A stretch of DNA of 64,000 bases from Patiria pectinifera (taxonomy: Eukaryota > Echinodermata > Asteroidea > Valvatida > Asterinidae): NCBI GenBank assembly GCA_029964075.1, contig CM057130.1, positions 5,766,001 to 5,830,000 on the forward strand, written 5' to 3'. Below the pieces are notes generated by a model that did not search any database, was not told the origin of the DNA, and worked only from the letters and a program-made list of their open reading frames with translations. Shown piece by piece: positions 34,274-45,228 of the stretch (its first letter is position 1; each line of letters opens with the position of its first letter). Both the position numbers and the translations under genes were made by a program.

Positions 34274-34345
34274 CTCCCCGGCGGGGAATCGAACCCCGGT
34301 CTCCTGAGTGACAGTCAGAGATACTAACCACTATACTACCGAGGA
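34274..34345 (-). tRNA. tRNA-Asp(GUC), array 1 gene 11
   Basis: Full 72-nt copy, partner of gene 5 at a distance of 931 bp. Confidence 0.95.
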
Positions 34346-34437
34346 TTGGTGACAATGAGTAATTAACTCAGCTTCTTAACCGCGACAGACATTAAACGAT
34401 ACGAAAGGAAAAAATAAAACCCTAAATAAAACCCTAA

Positions 34438-34496
34438 AATCGAACCCCGGTGTCCTGAGTGACAGTCAGAGATACTAACCACTATACTACCGAGGA
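34438..34496 (-). pseudogene. tRNA-Asp lacking its 3' acceptor side, copy 2
   Basis: Same truncation as 33507-33565, at a distance of 931 bp. Confidence 0.85.
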
Positions 34497-34580
34497 TTGG
34501 TGACAATGAGTAATTAACTCAGCTTTTTTACCGTGACAGACATTGAACGATACGAAAGGAAAAAATAAAACCCTAAATGC

Positions 34581-34652
34581 CTCCCCGGCGGGGAATCGAA
34601 CCCCGGTGTCCTGAGTGACAGTCAGAGATACTAACCACTATACTACCGAGGA
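34581..34652 (-). tRNA. tRNA-Asp(GUC), array 1 gene 13
   Basis: Full-length copy with one change in the variable region (CACC for GACC on the minus strand); anticodon and stems kept. Confidence 0.9.
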
Positions 34653-34736
34653 TTGGTGACAATGAGTAATTAACTCAGCTTTTTTACCGTGACAGACATT
34701 GAACGATACGAAAGGAAAAAAGAAAACCATAAATGC

Positions 34737-34808
34737 CTCCCCGGCGGGGAATCGAACCCCGGTCTCCTGAGTGACAGTCAGAGATACTAACCACTATACT
34801 ACCGAGGA
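34737..34808 (-). tRNA. tRNA-Asp(GUC), array 1 gene 14
   Basis: Full 72-nt copy identical to gene 1, outside the 931-bp blocks but on the same 156-bp period. Confidence 0.95.
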
Positions 34809-34892
34809 TTGGTGACAATGAGTAATTAACTCAGCTTTTTTACCGTGGCAGACATTGAACCATACGGATTGACAAAAGAAAACCATAAATGC

Positions 34893-34964
34893 CTCCCCGG
34901 CGGGGAATCGAACCCCGGTCTCCTGAGTGACAGTCAGAGATACTAACCACTATACTACCGAGGA
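34893..34964 (-). tRNA. tRNA-Asp(GUC), array 1 gene 15
   Basis: Full 72-nt copy identical to gene 1; last intact gene of the array. Confidence 0.95.
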
Positions 34965-35048
34965 TTGGCGACAATGAGTAATTAACTCAGCTTCTTTACC
35001 GTGATAGACATTGAACCATACAAAATGACAAAACAAAACCCTTAATGC

Positions 35049-35080
35049 CTTTCCGGCACCATTCTTGTGAGTGACGGTAA
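35049..35080 (-). pseudogene. degenerate tRNA-Asp remnant ending array 1
   Basis: Only the start of the 3' part and a GTGAGTGACGGTAAG piece of the anticodon arm can be aligned. The B' counterpart is at 58849-58890. Confidence 0.5.
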
Positions 35081-35835
35081 GATCGTAGGTTAGGACAATA
35101 AGGTTAGGATAGGAATGAGGTTATTCACGATCTTCTTTATTCGTCATATAGATAATCTTCAAAAGGTAAAACGAAAATTTTCATGAGAGGGTCAAGAAAT
35201 GTGTGAACTTTTTTATATTTAAAATTGTAGATTTCTTCCGTTGCACATCTTCGCAGGAAGCAAGGATGTGTGTGTGTGTGTGGGGGGGGGGAAGAATCGT
35301 GTTTTCAGTCTTTATATTACATACCGCAGCTAGTATTAAATATTGACGGTGCACATCTGAGATGTGACGCATTACATTCCCTGTCCCAGTTGCTCACCAG
35401 GGGGAAGTCCCTTTCGTTCCCGCAGCCTGGCAATGAAGAATGTCATCAATCATCATTCGTCTTGAAGGCGAAGGATTAGATTCTTGCATGCGATGAGTGC
35501 CTGACGTGGCTGCGGGACCGGCGCTCGGCCAATGTTCTTTCTACCGCGAAGTGTGACATAACCTGAACGTGCATATAAGCACTAATTTCCTTAATAACTG
35601 GATGCACGGTCCCTCTTCCAATTCAGTGCTTGCGGCACGTTTAAAGCCTTAGGGCTTATAGAGCCATTTGCATATTAATATCCACAAAAACTTACTTGGA
35701 TTAAAGTGTCCATGAAAAGAATATTTCTAAGGAGCATTTAAGTATTGTGCAACTTTCTACTGCGCTTAGATGTATTAAAACTATTTGACATCTTTTTTGG
35801 TTTCTTTTATTGCAAAGCGTATACCTCTTAGAACG

Positions 35836-37320
35836 TTGTTATTGTTATTATTATTATTATTCTGGTTTATTAATCATTGTGTTTGTAGCCAGAGGCTAAA
35901 TTGTCACAATGCGTCAAATTAAAAGCACAAAATCAGAAATACAAATTTACTAAAACATTTACCAACATACAAATATCAGAATACAGTACATTTAAAAAAA
36001 ATGAGTTAAGATTTGCACATCGGAATATAAGAAAGGCGCACTCTACCAGAATAGTACATGATAAAAAAAAGCTTTTGTTTTTTTTTCTTCCTAGGAATGC
36101 AGTACATGAATAAATGATAGGAATTTGTATTATTGTATTTTACTAATTTTTTTTATTTTTGATTATCAAATTCTTATATGAATGGGAGTTAAGACTGGGA
36201 ACTGTTGTTCAAAAGGTCAACAAAATATGGGATGGGGCTATTCTGGTATCGTTTAGTCTTGCACATCATTTTGCATAAGTTGTCACTGTTTCTAAGCTGA
36301 TATTGCACATGACTACTTCTCGGCTGAGGTAACCAGTCCTGAAATAAGCTAGGGTTTTTCAGTTTGTTAGCAAAGTCAAGACAGAGATCCATTCTACGGT
36401 TTTGAAGAGAAACTAAATTGCATTTCATTAGGGCGTGCTCATAATCCACATAATCAACTCCCAGTATAATTTTGAGGGCACGTTTTTGGATGCTCTCCAG
36501 TTTATCAACATGAACTTTAGTTAACCCCGCATTCCAAACCTGTGTAGCATATTCAGGGAGTGGACGAATGTAGCCTTTGTATATTGTTAACAAGTCTGAA
36601 AGTGATAAGTTAAATTTCTTCAACAATTTGAGCATAAAAATTTTGCTGTTAGCCTTATGAAAGATGTGATCGATATGTTTGTCCCATTTGAGGTCTGAAC
36701 TAACCAAAAAGCCAATAATTTTCACACGATCTACTATCTGAAGGTCAGTATCCGAAATCTGAATGGGTGAAAACTGAGGTATATTTTTCATGAAACACAC
36801 ATTCATATAAGCACATTTATCAGGATTGATTTACATAATGTTTTGCACAGCCCATTCACTAAATTCATCTAAGACAGCCTGGATAACTATCGGTTCATTG
36901 TTTGTACTATTTTCAACAATGATCATCTACATATTTCAGACTCAGAATCTAACTGTTAGTAAGAGCCCCAAACCTTACTTCATCATTAAATTTGGCAAGA
37001 AAACCCAAGGGACCAAATTTAGTCCCCTGTGGAAGACCACCATTCAAAACATTGAATTCAGATAACGAGTTTTTGTACCTGACGCACCGATCGATCAGTC
37101 AAAAGAACTGCATATCCAGGGATAACAGATGAGCGTGTGCCCAAAATGGAGTAAATCCTTAACAAGAAGATTGTGGTCAACTAGATCAAAAGCCTTACTA
37201 AAATCTGTTATGACTATTGTGCTGTAACTTTTAGAAGCTTCAGCATGCAAACACAAATTGTCAACCAGCTTGATAAGGTAATGAGCTGTTGACGCTCCTT
37301 TCATATTACCAAATTAACGT
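35836..37320 (-). mobile_element. CR1/L2-like non-LTR retrotransposon, decayed 3' part
   Basis: Minus-strand pieces code for the C-terminal half of a reverse transcriptase: the KAFDLVDHNLL palm motif near 37180, the GLPQGT motif near 37030, the YVDD box near 36920, and then a 205-codon frame (36189-36806) with IIGFLVSSDLKWDKHI, YATQVWN and SIQKRALKIILG, typical of CR1/L2/Jockey thumb regions. Frames are split by stops and frameshifts and the 5' part is absent, so it is inactive. A TAA/ATT microsatellite tail lies at 35836-35862. It sits inside a degenerate TTAA MITE; unit B' has that MITE (60464-60777) without the insert. Confidence 0.88.
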
Positions 37321-38143
37321 TACAAATGTCATTGATGTAATTTCAAGAAGACACTGTTCAGTTGAGAGGTTTTATGTTTAAATTGTGAACATGTGAAAAC
37401 AACAGTTGCTTATTGACTTGCTGCCATGACACAACGAATCACCACAGAAAAGAACATTTAAGACAGCAAAATATCCACAATTCTGGCAACTGTCAGTGCT
37501 AAAATAGCAGTTTCTGCCCGAAATGACATCATGCTTTTTTACTCAAGGATATAATTCGCAATAGTTTAAAAACGAAAAAAGTACTAAAATAGCCTTAAAA
37601 TGACCCAAAAAAAACCACCATTAAAAATGGGACAAAAGGTGCAGTGTCGAGGATTGCATTTAAACAATTACATTACATGTGCCCTGTACTGGTACTTAAC
37701 ACCCTGTGAAATTATTCCGCCTGGCTTGCTTATATTTACAAGAAATCAGGAGATGTAGGTGATTCCCAAACGATCAGTCACTTATTGTTGAGAATGTGCT
37801 ATGGGGCAGAGTGTTATGCCTTATGGGAAAATGCTATGTGTGCAAAATCGTGTTTCATGATCAAAAGGTTGTGCAATGGTTTTTCACTGCTTTCTCGAAA
37901 AGTGTAATATCCACTGAGCTGAAATGTGAACAGGTACGGTTTTAAGTAATGTAATTTTAAATAAAAACAAAATGCACGAACCGCAAATGCTCTTCCATGC
38001 CTTTAAAAATCGTGATTCTTGATGAACAACTGAGACTGCCCTCGCGTCAAGGCTTCATACACTTCTTCATTATGTGCTAAGAAAAATTGAAAAATGTGGA
38101 GTCCAAACATTCCTCGAGCCTTGAGCATTTTTGCTTTAATTTG

Positions 38144-38339
38144 TCACGGTCTATGGTCGATATTAGCATTCAGGGGAAACCCAGCGGAGTCCGTCTTCGG
38201 CTGTACTTGGACACGGTTCATTAAATGACGAACGCCACGGCTCGTCGATCGGTTGATGGGGGGAAAGTCCCTTCTAGACCCTTCTAGTCCCATGGCCAAG
38301 ACGATAACAGCGGCAGCAATAAATGAAAGGGTTCTTGGA
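38144..38339 (-). CDS. candidate membrane-segment terminal exon in unit B
   Basis: An acceptor TTTTTGATGCGAGCAG at 38340 leads into a frame SPRTLSFIAAAVIVLAMGLE followed by a basic tail of about 45 residues and TGA at 38144. It would be a transmembrane helix with a cytoplasmic tail. Entry phase is 2, unlike the phase-1 pattern of the Ig exons. No upstream exon was found. The B' copy (about 61210-61410) has a stop at the start of the helix and a 10-base deletion, so the sequence may be a relic in both. Chance is possible. Confidence 0.28.
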
Positions 38340-38436
38340 CTGCTCGCATCAAAAACAAGGATCAATTCATAATGCAAATCGCTTGGACTGAGCTGCGTGT
38401 TCGTGAGAGAAATTCTTCTGCAAGTGCAATTGATTA

Positions 38437-38560
38437 CATCAGGCGCGGATCCAGAAGGGGGAGTCGGCCCCCCCCCCCCCATATGACACCTTCCCCCCAA
38501 TATTTGTAAAAATTACTAATAATACAGAATGACATTCTGTAGGGGATATTATAGCGGATA
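38437..38560. mobile_element. truncated hAT-type MITE
   Basis: A left end CAGGCGCGGATCCAG and a poly-C run are present; the right end is missing. The complete counterpart in B' is at 61506-61670. The truncation coincides with the deletion of about 1.1 kb that unit B shows relative to B'. Confidence 0.6.
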
Positions 38561-38960
38561 GCACGATGAGTTGAATTACCAATGCCTGGGCATACCACTA
38601 TAAAGTAAGCCGCACTGCTCAGTGCTTACGACGGTCATTAGTGAATTGCAGAAAGGCAACAATTTAACCCCCCAACAACCACAACAAAAGTAGCAAGACG
38701 TTCCAAGCCTTGGTCAAGGTTACACAAATGAAGCTCCCTCAAAATCACTTAAACACTAATCTATAAGTGTTTGCACTGGTTTGTCATGAGTATCCTGTCT
38801 ATCAACATGGAAGGAATCATTTGCTTACATTATACTGGTAGGTTAACCACTAGCCAAACAATGAGTTTCATATCCACATAACCAGAATTCACTCTAGTCC
38901 TCCAACTCGATATACTTCCCGCAAGATCGTGGCATATCTTACAAGAAGCAGTATATTTAT

Positions 38961-39464
38961 TTTGGCGTGATTTTCCGAGTTTATTTCGAAGTGCACAGTG
39001 AACCCTATGAAAATGCACTAAAAAAATAAGAACATTATTTTCTGACAAACTTCTAATCCGGTACATAAGTACAGATAATAATGCTTTTACATAATTTATC
39101 AACTAATAAAAAGATGTTAACTTGGGATTTCCCGAGATTTAGTCAAGTGCCCCACGTTGGGGGACACTCAGCCGATGTTGTGCCCAATTTCCGGACGTGA
39201 CAGTTCTGGAATTTCGGACTAATTTCATGACCACACAAGGATTTTAAATGGAACGCCACGAAACCGTTTACCGAAGAAAACATATTAACGATCAGAAAAA
39301 CGTTTTACGGGTAACTCAAAAGAGATCACGCGTAAATCTTGACGAAAGCACTTCGGGTTTGATCCGCTGTTTTAGAAACCATGGGTTCTGCTTCGTGGTA
39401 TCGACTAGCAACGTCGACAACCGTCAAAGCGTATTAAGTATTAAGTCTTGCGTGTATTGCTAAC
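38961..39464. other. spacer between unit B and arm A'
   Basis: About 500 bases with no counterpart recognised in the other copies and no gene. Confidence 0.4.
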
Positions 39465-39491
39465 CCAGGGTAGGAAGAGGGATAGACAAGT

Positions 39492-39793
39492 CAAGGGTGG
39501 ATCCAGAACATAATTTTATTTTGAGGGGCCAAAAAAAATTTTGGTCTCCAAAAAGTGTGTCCAAAAAATTACGGCGTGGGGTTCGGGGCCCGCTTAAGGG
39601 TCCCGAAAATTTGTTGGATTCTTGATGCTCTGTAGTGCGATCTAAGGCAATTTCTGAACACTTTGACCATTGTTTTTTTTTTAGATAAAGATGGTGGTGT
39701 ACTAATTGCCATGCCTTTATTTCGAAGCCACTAAAAAATGGATTCGTTTTGGGGGGCCTTGACCCCCTTTGGCCCCCCCCGGATCCGCCCTTG
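39492..39793. mobile_element. hAT-type MITE, 302 bp
   Basis: The ends are CAAGGGTGGATCCAG and GGATCCGCCCTTG, with a perfect 8-bp duplication AGACAAGT (39484-39491 and 39794-39801). It lies close to the outer edge of arm A' and is absent at the matching place in arm A (near 31320). Confidence 0.9.
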
Positions 39794-40382
39794 AGACAAG
39801 TGGAAGACAGCAAAAATCATGAAGATAGCTGATTGGCTCAAATATTTGAAGGAAATGTCACATTGTTAATTTATCTCTTCCCCTGACTATAATGTGTAAT
39901 TTCCTCTAATAGAGTCTAACATTTTAGGGTTTTTTTCTCAAAAATATATCATTTAAACCCCAAGCAGAATCGACTTGTAAGAAAACAGACATCTGTCCAA
40001 AAAAGATGTCAACTTTCCCCTTGGCTGTGCTCCAACTGAAGCATTGCGTAGACACACGAAGGAAGTACCAATTCTGTCTTCAAATCCTCTTGCATTTTGG
40101 TAAAAATTTCCTCTAATATTAAAACAATATTATTATTTTGGCAAGTACAAGGATATAAAATCATAACCGCAATGAGGAACATCTTTTCGAAAAATCAACA
40201 TTCCACATGATTAAAAAGCAAAGCTGACTTCCTGTGGAATACTGCATGGATACTACAGGCGACCACTTTCTATTTTTTTCCCATCCCCCAGTCTGGTGAA
40301 ATAACAATGACGTCACCGTCACTGTTGGTCCACAAAATTATTCCTGTATGCTCAGAAGGGACAGTTTCTTGCTCGTGTTTTT

Positions 40383-40573
40383 GTCGATGAAAAGGAGGAG
40401 GTTTCGGGTCAGGAGATAAAACATCGCAAACAAAAGAAAGTGAAGAGAACCAGACGCAGCGTCTCGCAAACTCGTTGTTTCTCATTCTTGACTGTATAGT
40501 ACCCATCGACTGTTTAAGCCTCATAAGACCGATTATATTCACGTGTTGTACGCACCAGCCCAGTGACACCAAA
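40383..40573 (+). promoter_or_regulatory. probable upstream region of the arm-A' gene
   Basis: Collinear in inverse with 30514-30725. GAAAGTGAAGAGAACC is shared with arm A. The transposon lies downstream of it, so the original promoter is now separated from all but the first four codons by 3.5 kb. Confidence 0.35.
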
Positions 40574-40587
40574 ATGAAGACGTTTCT
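40574..40587 (+). pseudogene. severed start of the arm-A' signal exon
   Basis: ATGAAG followed by ACGTTTCT, the 8-bp target site. The transposon begins at 40588 and the rest of the exon resumes at 44138 with a second ACGTTTCT. Translation from this ATG runs directly into the transposon. Confidence 0.8.
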
Positions 40588-40618
40588 ATGGTGTACTATA
40601 AAGGACACCTATCTGTTA

Positions 40619-41404
40619 TCGTCGTGCGTGTGGGGAGCTCCGTCGTGCCTGTGAGCAGGTCCGTCGTGCCTGTGAGCAGGTCCGTCGTGCCTGTGAGCAG
40701 GTCCGTCGTGTTTGTGAGCAGACCGTCGTGCGTGTGAGTAAACCCGTCGTGCCTGTGAGCAGGTCCGTCGTGTTTGTGAGCAGAGCGTCGTGCGTGTGAG
40801 TAAAACCGTCGTGCCTGTGAGCAGGTCCGTCGTGTTTGTGAGCAGACCGTCGTGCGTGTGAGTAAAACCGTCGTGCCTGTGAGCAAGTCCGTCGTGTTTG
40901 TGAGTAGACCGTCGTGCGTGTGAGTAAAACCGTCGTGTTTGTGAGCAGACCGTCGTGCGTGTGAGTAAAACCGTCGTGCCTGTGAGCAGGTCCGTCGTGT
41001 TTGTGAGCAGACCGTCGTGCGTGTGAGTAAAACCGTCGTGCCTGTGAGCAGGTCCGTCGTGTTTGTGAGCAGACCGTCGTGCGTGTGAGTAAAACCGTCG
41101 TGCCTGTGAGCAAGTCCGTCGTGTTTGTGAGCAGACCGTCGTGCGTGTGGAGAGGTCCGTCGTGTTTGTGAGTAAAACCGTCGTGCCTGTGAGCAGGTCC
41201 GTCGTGTTTGTGAGTAAAACCGTCGTACGTGTGAGTAAAGCCGTCGTGTTTGTGAGTAAAACCGTCGTGCGTGTGAGTAAAACCGTCGTGTTTGTGAGTA
41301 AAACCGTCGTGTTTGTGAGTAAAACCGTCGTGCGTGTGAGTAAAACCGTCGTGTTTGTGAGTAAAACCGTCGTGCCTGTGAGAAAAGCCGTCGTGCCTAT
41401 GAGG
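40619..41404 (+). repeat. left minisatellite arm of the foldback element
   Basis: Roughly 37 tandem units of 20-21 bp with core GTGAGTAAAACCGTCGTG or GTGAGCAGGTCCGTCGTG. Variants GTGCGTGTGAG, GTGTTTGTGAG and GTGCCTGTGAG alternate in higher-order patterns. Confidence 0.92.
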
Positions 41405-41839
41405 CGCCATGTGTAAATAAATTATTTAACAAAATTATTTATATATAATTCATTATTTAAAATATAATGCAGTTTTCCGGTCAATTATATGTAAATAATT
41501 GTTTGGCAGTTTGCATTATATGTAAATAAATTTATTTGCCACTGCAATATTTATATATATACTTTTTTTTGGCAACCTTATTATTTATATATAATTTTAT
41601 GCAACCTTATTATTTATATATAATTTATTTGGTACCTCATTATTTACATATATTTTTTTGCACACTTTAATTATTTATTATATGATTTATTTGGTACCTT
41701 ATTATTTTATTATTATTTTTTGCACACTTTATTTATTGATATATAATGCATTATTTGTTATATAATTCATTATTTATTATATAATTCATTATTTATTATA
41801 TAATGCATTATTTTTTATATAATGCATTATTATATTTTA

Positions 41840-42800
41840 TCACTACAAGATAAAAGGCATCATGCGGCACAGACACATACTGTTGATCAGTCACGTAATT
41901 TTCTTCAATCAGCTGGTTGTTGCCATGGGGTACGTGTGCGCGGTAAACAGTAGCCTAATCGCGTCGGTGGGCGCGGCCAGGGAACACCTGGCCGCCCCAA
42001 TTATTTGTGGACGTGACATATTGAGGTTAGAGAAATTGTTCATATCGCTTAAATGATATGGATCGCGCGCCCAAAGGGGTAAAAGAAGCAATATCGATAC
42101 AGTGTATTAAGTCAAGTTCATTAATTAGGCTCAGAAAGTTCACTTCGGCTTAGCTTTTCGAAGCCGCTATACATGGAAAATAAACCCACCACCTCCCCTT
42201 CGCCTCCAACATTAAGAAATTAATTAAGGGCGAGATATTACTGGGTACGACGGGCAGTGCCTCAATTCAAAAGAAATAAATAGTTCTTAAGTAAGATTTT
42301 GAATTTTGACCAATTTTCACAAGTTCGTTTTAATCTTTAGAAACACTATGCCTAGCACCCTCTAGTACTGGTGGGGCTTATTCCAACCGTGTTTTCCAAC
42401 GGTGGGAACAAATCGGCGTGCCTTTTTTCAAGTTTATTGTTAAGAAATTTTGGCATTTTTCAAGTTTATTCTTAAGTAATTTAGGCGTATTATAAATTCA
42501 AGTCACGTGACAAATAACACTGTGACTAACACTAATTTGTTCTGATGGGGTTAGTATCCAACCGTTGTTTCTAGCGGTGGATATATTCGCAGTGAATGAT
42601 TGGCAAGCGTGCCAAGATTTGGGCCCAGTGATGCCAAGCATGGCAAGGATTTGGGGCAAACGTACGTGCCCCCGTTTTTTTTTCTGGCCAATGTGCCAAA
42701 ACTAATTGGGTTAATAACATTTGAATAAAACAAACTAAAATGGCGGCTGGAAAAAACTATGCCAAAAAGTCAAACTTTTGTTTCAAGGTGTTTTTGTGTG
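41840..42800. other. central region of the foldback element
   Basis: Mixed-composition DNA between the AT-rich inner arms. A 64-codon frame at 41862-42056 and a few others lack any recognised domain. Two related phrases, CCAACCGTGTTTTCCAACGG (near 42388) and CCAACCGTTGTTTCTAGCGG (near 42559), suggest an internal repeat. Confidence 0.5.
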
Positions 42801-43223
42801 TGGTCTGAGAATAATTATTGTATAATGCATTATATAATAAATAATGAAAGTGTGCAAAATATATATATATAAATAATGAGGTACCAAATAAATTATATAT
42901 AAATAATACAGTGCACAAAAATTATATATAAATGAAAAAGGTTGCAAATAAATTATAAATAAATTTTAAAAAAAGGGTGCAAAAATTATATATAAATAAT
43001 AAGTTTGCAAATAAATTATATATAAAAAATTCTAGTTTGCCCAAAAATATATGTAAATAATTAGGTTGCAAAAAAAATTATATCTATAAATATTGCAGTG
43101 GCAAATAAATTTATTTACATATAATGCAAACTGCAAAACAATTATTTACATATAATTGACCGGAAAACTGCATTATATATTAAGTAATGAATTATATATA
43201 AATAATTTTGTTAAATAATTTAT

Positions 43224-44110
43224 TTACACATGGCGCCTCATAGGCACGACGGCTTTACTCACACGCACGACGGTTTTAATCACAAACACGACGGTTTTAC
43301 TCACAAACACGACGGTTTTACTCACACGCACGACGGTTTTACTCACACGCACGACGGTTTTACTCACAAACACGACGGTTTTACTCACACGCACGACGGT
43401 TTTACTCACAAACACAACGGTTTTACTCACACGCACGACGGTTTTACTCACAAACACGACGGCTTTACTCACACGTACGACGGTTTTACTCACAAACACG
43501 ACGGACCTCCCCACACGCACGACGGACCTGCTCACAAACACGACGGACCTGCTCACAAGCACGACGGTTTTACTCACACGCACGACGCTCTGCTCACAAA
43601 CACGACGGACCTGCTCACAGGCACGACGGTTTTACTCACACGCACGACGGTCTGCTCACAAACACGACGGACCTGCTCACAGGCACGACGGTTTTACTCA
43701 CACGCACGACGGTCTGCTCACAAACACGACGGACCTGCTCACAGGCACGACGGTTTTACTCACACGCACGACGGTCTGCTCACAAACACGACGGACCTGC
43801 TCACAGGCACGACGGTTTTACTCACACGCACGACGGTCTGCTCACAAACACGACGGACCTGCTCACAGGCACGACGGTTTTACTCACACGCACGACGGTC
43901 TGCTCACAAACACGACGGACCTGCTCACAGGCACGACGGTTTTACTCACACGCACGACGGTCTGCTCACAAACACGACGGACCTGCTCACAGGCACGACG
44001 GACCTGCTCACAGGCACGACGGACCTGCTCACAGGCACGACGGACCTGCTCACAGGCACGACGGACCTGCTCACAGGCACGACGGAGCTCCCCACACGCA
44101 CGACGATAAC
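43224..44110 (-). repeat. right minisatellite arm of the foldback element
   Basis: Roughly 42 tandem units, the inverse of the left arm, ending in a homogeneous run of CACGACGGACCTGCTCACAG units. The arms differ in unit number, so they have changed since they were last identical. Confidence 0.92.
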
Positions 44111-44116
44111 AGATAG

Positions 44117-44210
44117 GTGTCCTTTATAGTACACCATACGTTTCTTTATCACAGTCTGTTCCTGATCTCTGCACTATTGGTGTGCGTGTTGCCATCTGCC
44201 CATCTGGCAG
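44117..44210 (+). CDS. signal-peptide exon of the arm-A' gene, start now supplied by the transposon end
   Basis: After the insertion the remaining exon reads TFLYHSLFLISALLVCVLPS then AHLA and reaches the same phase-1 donor (GGCAG|GTAAGTC at 44210). The host ATG is 3.5 kb upstream. The transposon terminal repeat happens to supply an in-frame ATG at 44117 (MSFIVHH...), keeping a hydrophobic leader of 31 codons. With that start the exons 44117-44210, 48127-48477, 48561-48932, 49470-49775, 50963-51028 and 52511-52647 total 1326 nt, 441 residues plus stop. Whether it is transcribed is unknown; it may be a pseudogene at its 5' end. Confidence 0.6.
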
Positions 44211-45228
44211 GTAAGTCTGCGAACAAAAACTGTTTATTACTGAATGTATGGTTTACTTCAAACAGATTGTTTTTTATTTCAGTGCACAGTGGCCCAACAA
44301 TATGGCACGGCGCAGTATAGCAGTGGTATGATGTTAGTAGTATCTTTTTACCTGCTGTGTACATACAGCAATACTTTGTGCAGTGTGTGTACATGACATT
44401 CACTGTGATGTTTCAATATGTGCTGGCCGTCGTGTTTTGTCATTTCGTATTATTTTGGCCCCCATTTTTATAAATCACACAGAACACAGTACGTAGGCCT
44501 GCCTGTGTTTGTGTTCACGAACTAACCACATAATACCACACAGGCGGCGTACTCAGCTTGAATGTGGCATCTCTGAGAAGTTTGACACTAGTCATTCTTG
44601 CAAAAAAATCGGGGTCAGTTGCGTTTTACTGTACATTTATGTAGACTTGTCGATGAAATATTCGAATAAAGATTATTTGACTCTGCCTTATTTGGCTCAT
44701 GTTGGGGGTAAATTTAGCTAGCCCATCAGAGTTTGTGGTAGTCGAGTGGGTGTTTCGAGTCCCACCAGTGTAAGTTAGCTCGTCATTTCTTTCCTCGCAA
44801 GCTCAAATACTACTCTGAATAACAGTGCTGACAAAATTACCTTCGGCTTGGGGCAAAACACGATAAAGTGACCATTAGAAATGGTACGTAAGCATACGTG
44901 TCTCGGAAAAAATACGTTGCTTAAACCACCGTTTTGCGTGATTATTTCATCTGGCATACTATGGGCAATGTGTATTTCACATCAAAGTATTAAGATGTAT
45001 ATTACCTGTATAAAGGTTTTGTGAAATAACCATACAAAATGGTGAGATAGCCAGCTAGCTTTATTTTTCAGTTTTCCATTTCGCACACTGAATCTCGGAC
45101 AGCACTGAGTATAGATAGAGTGTTTGTATTCATTAAGATTGGTGAAGGGCAAAATCAAACTTTCATGTGTTTGTTTGTATGCGTCTGTTTGGTCATGTTT
45201 AGTGATAATTGATAGTAGTGGTGATGAT

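Larger units (their letters stand above)
31345..38960. repeat. duplication unit B (direct copy B' at 53950-63480)
   Basis: Collinear, same-orientation matches to B' occur at CAATAAACCGGCGCCCACTT (31373 and 53983), the TTAGGG block, the tRNA arrays, GAATGTCATCAATCATCATT (near 35438 and 59276), TTGTCACGGTCTATGGTCGA (38141 and near 61221), and GTAGGTTAACCACTAG (near 38839 and 63046). B lacks about 1.1 kb present in B' (about 61.63-62.75 kb) and has a LINE insertion that B' lacks. Confidence 0.85.
40588..44137. mobile_element. foldback (TU-like) transposon, 3550 bp, inserted in a signal-peptide exon
   Basis: The outermost ends are inverted repeats (ATGGTGTACTATAAAGGAC at the left, its complement at the right) flanked by a perfect 8-bp target duplication ACGTTTCT (40580-40587 and 44138-44145). 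Each arm is about 1 kb: a minisatellite of 20-21-bp units (40619-41404 and 43224-44110), then an AT-rich block with TATATAAATAAT words (from about 41411, and to about 43222). The central 1.3 kb shows no transposase, so the element is non-autonomous or defective. Long arms of tandem repeats with 8-bp duplications are the hallmark of foldback elements such as sea-urchin TU. Long open frames in the minisatellite follow from the unit length and lack of stops. Confidence 0.92.

Noticed and set aside
32240-34964. CRISPR-like array (regular 72-bp repeats with 84-bp spacers)
   Set aside because: The repeats are complete tRNA-Asp genes and the spacers are also repeated; the setting is eukaryotic.
40616-41410. 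264-codon minus-strand frame with THTHDGF-type repeats
   Set aside because: It is the minisatellite arm of the foldback element. Most units are 21 bp and contain no stop, so long frames arise automatically; the mirror arm has the same property.
43230-44129. 299-codon plus-strand repeat protein
   Set aside because: Same reason: tandem-repeat transposon arm, with no domain and no splice or promoter context.
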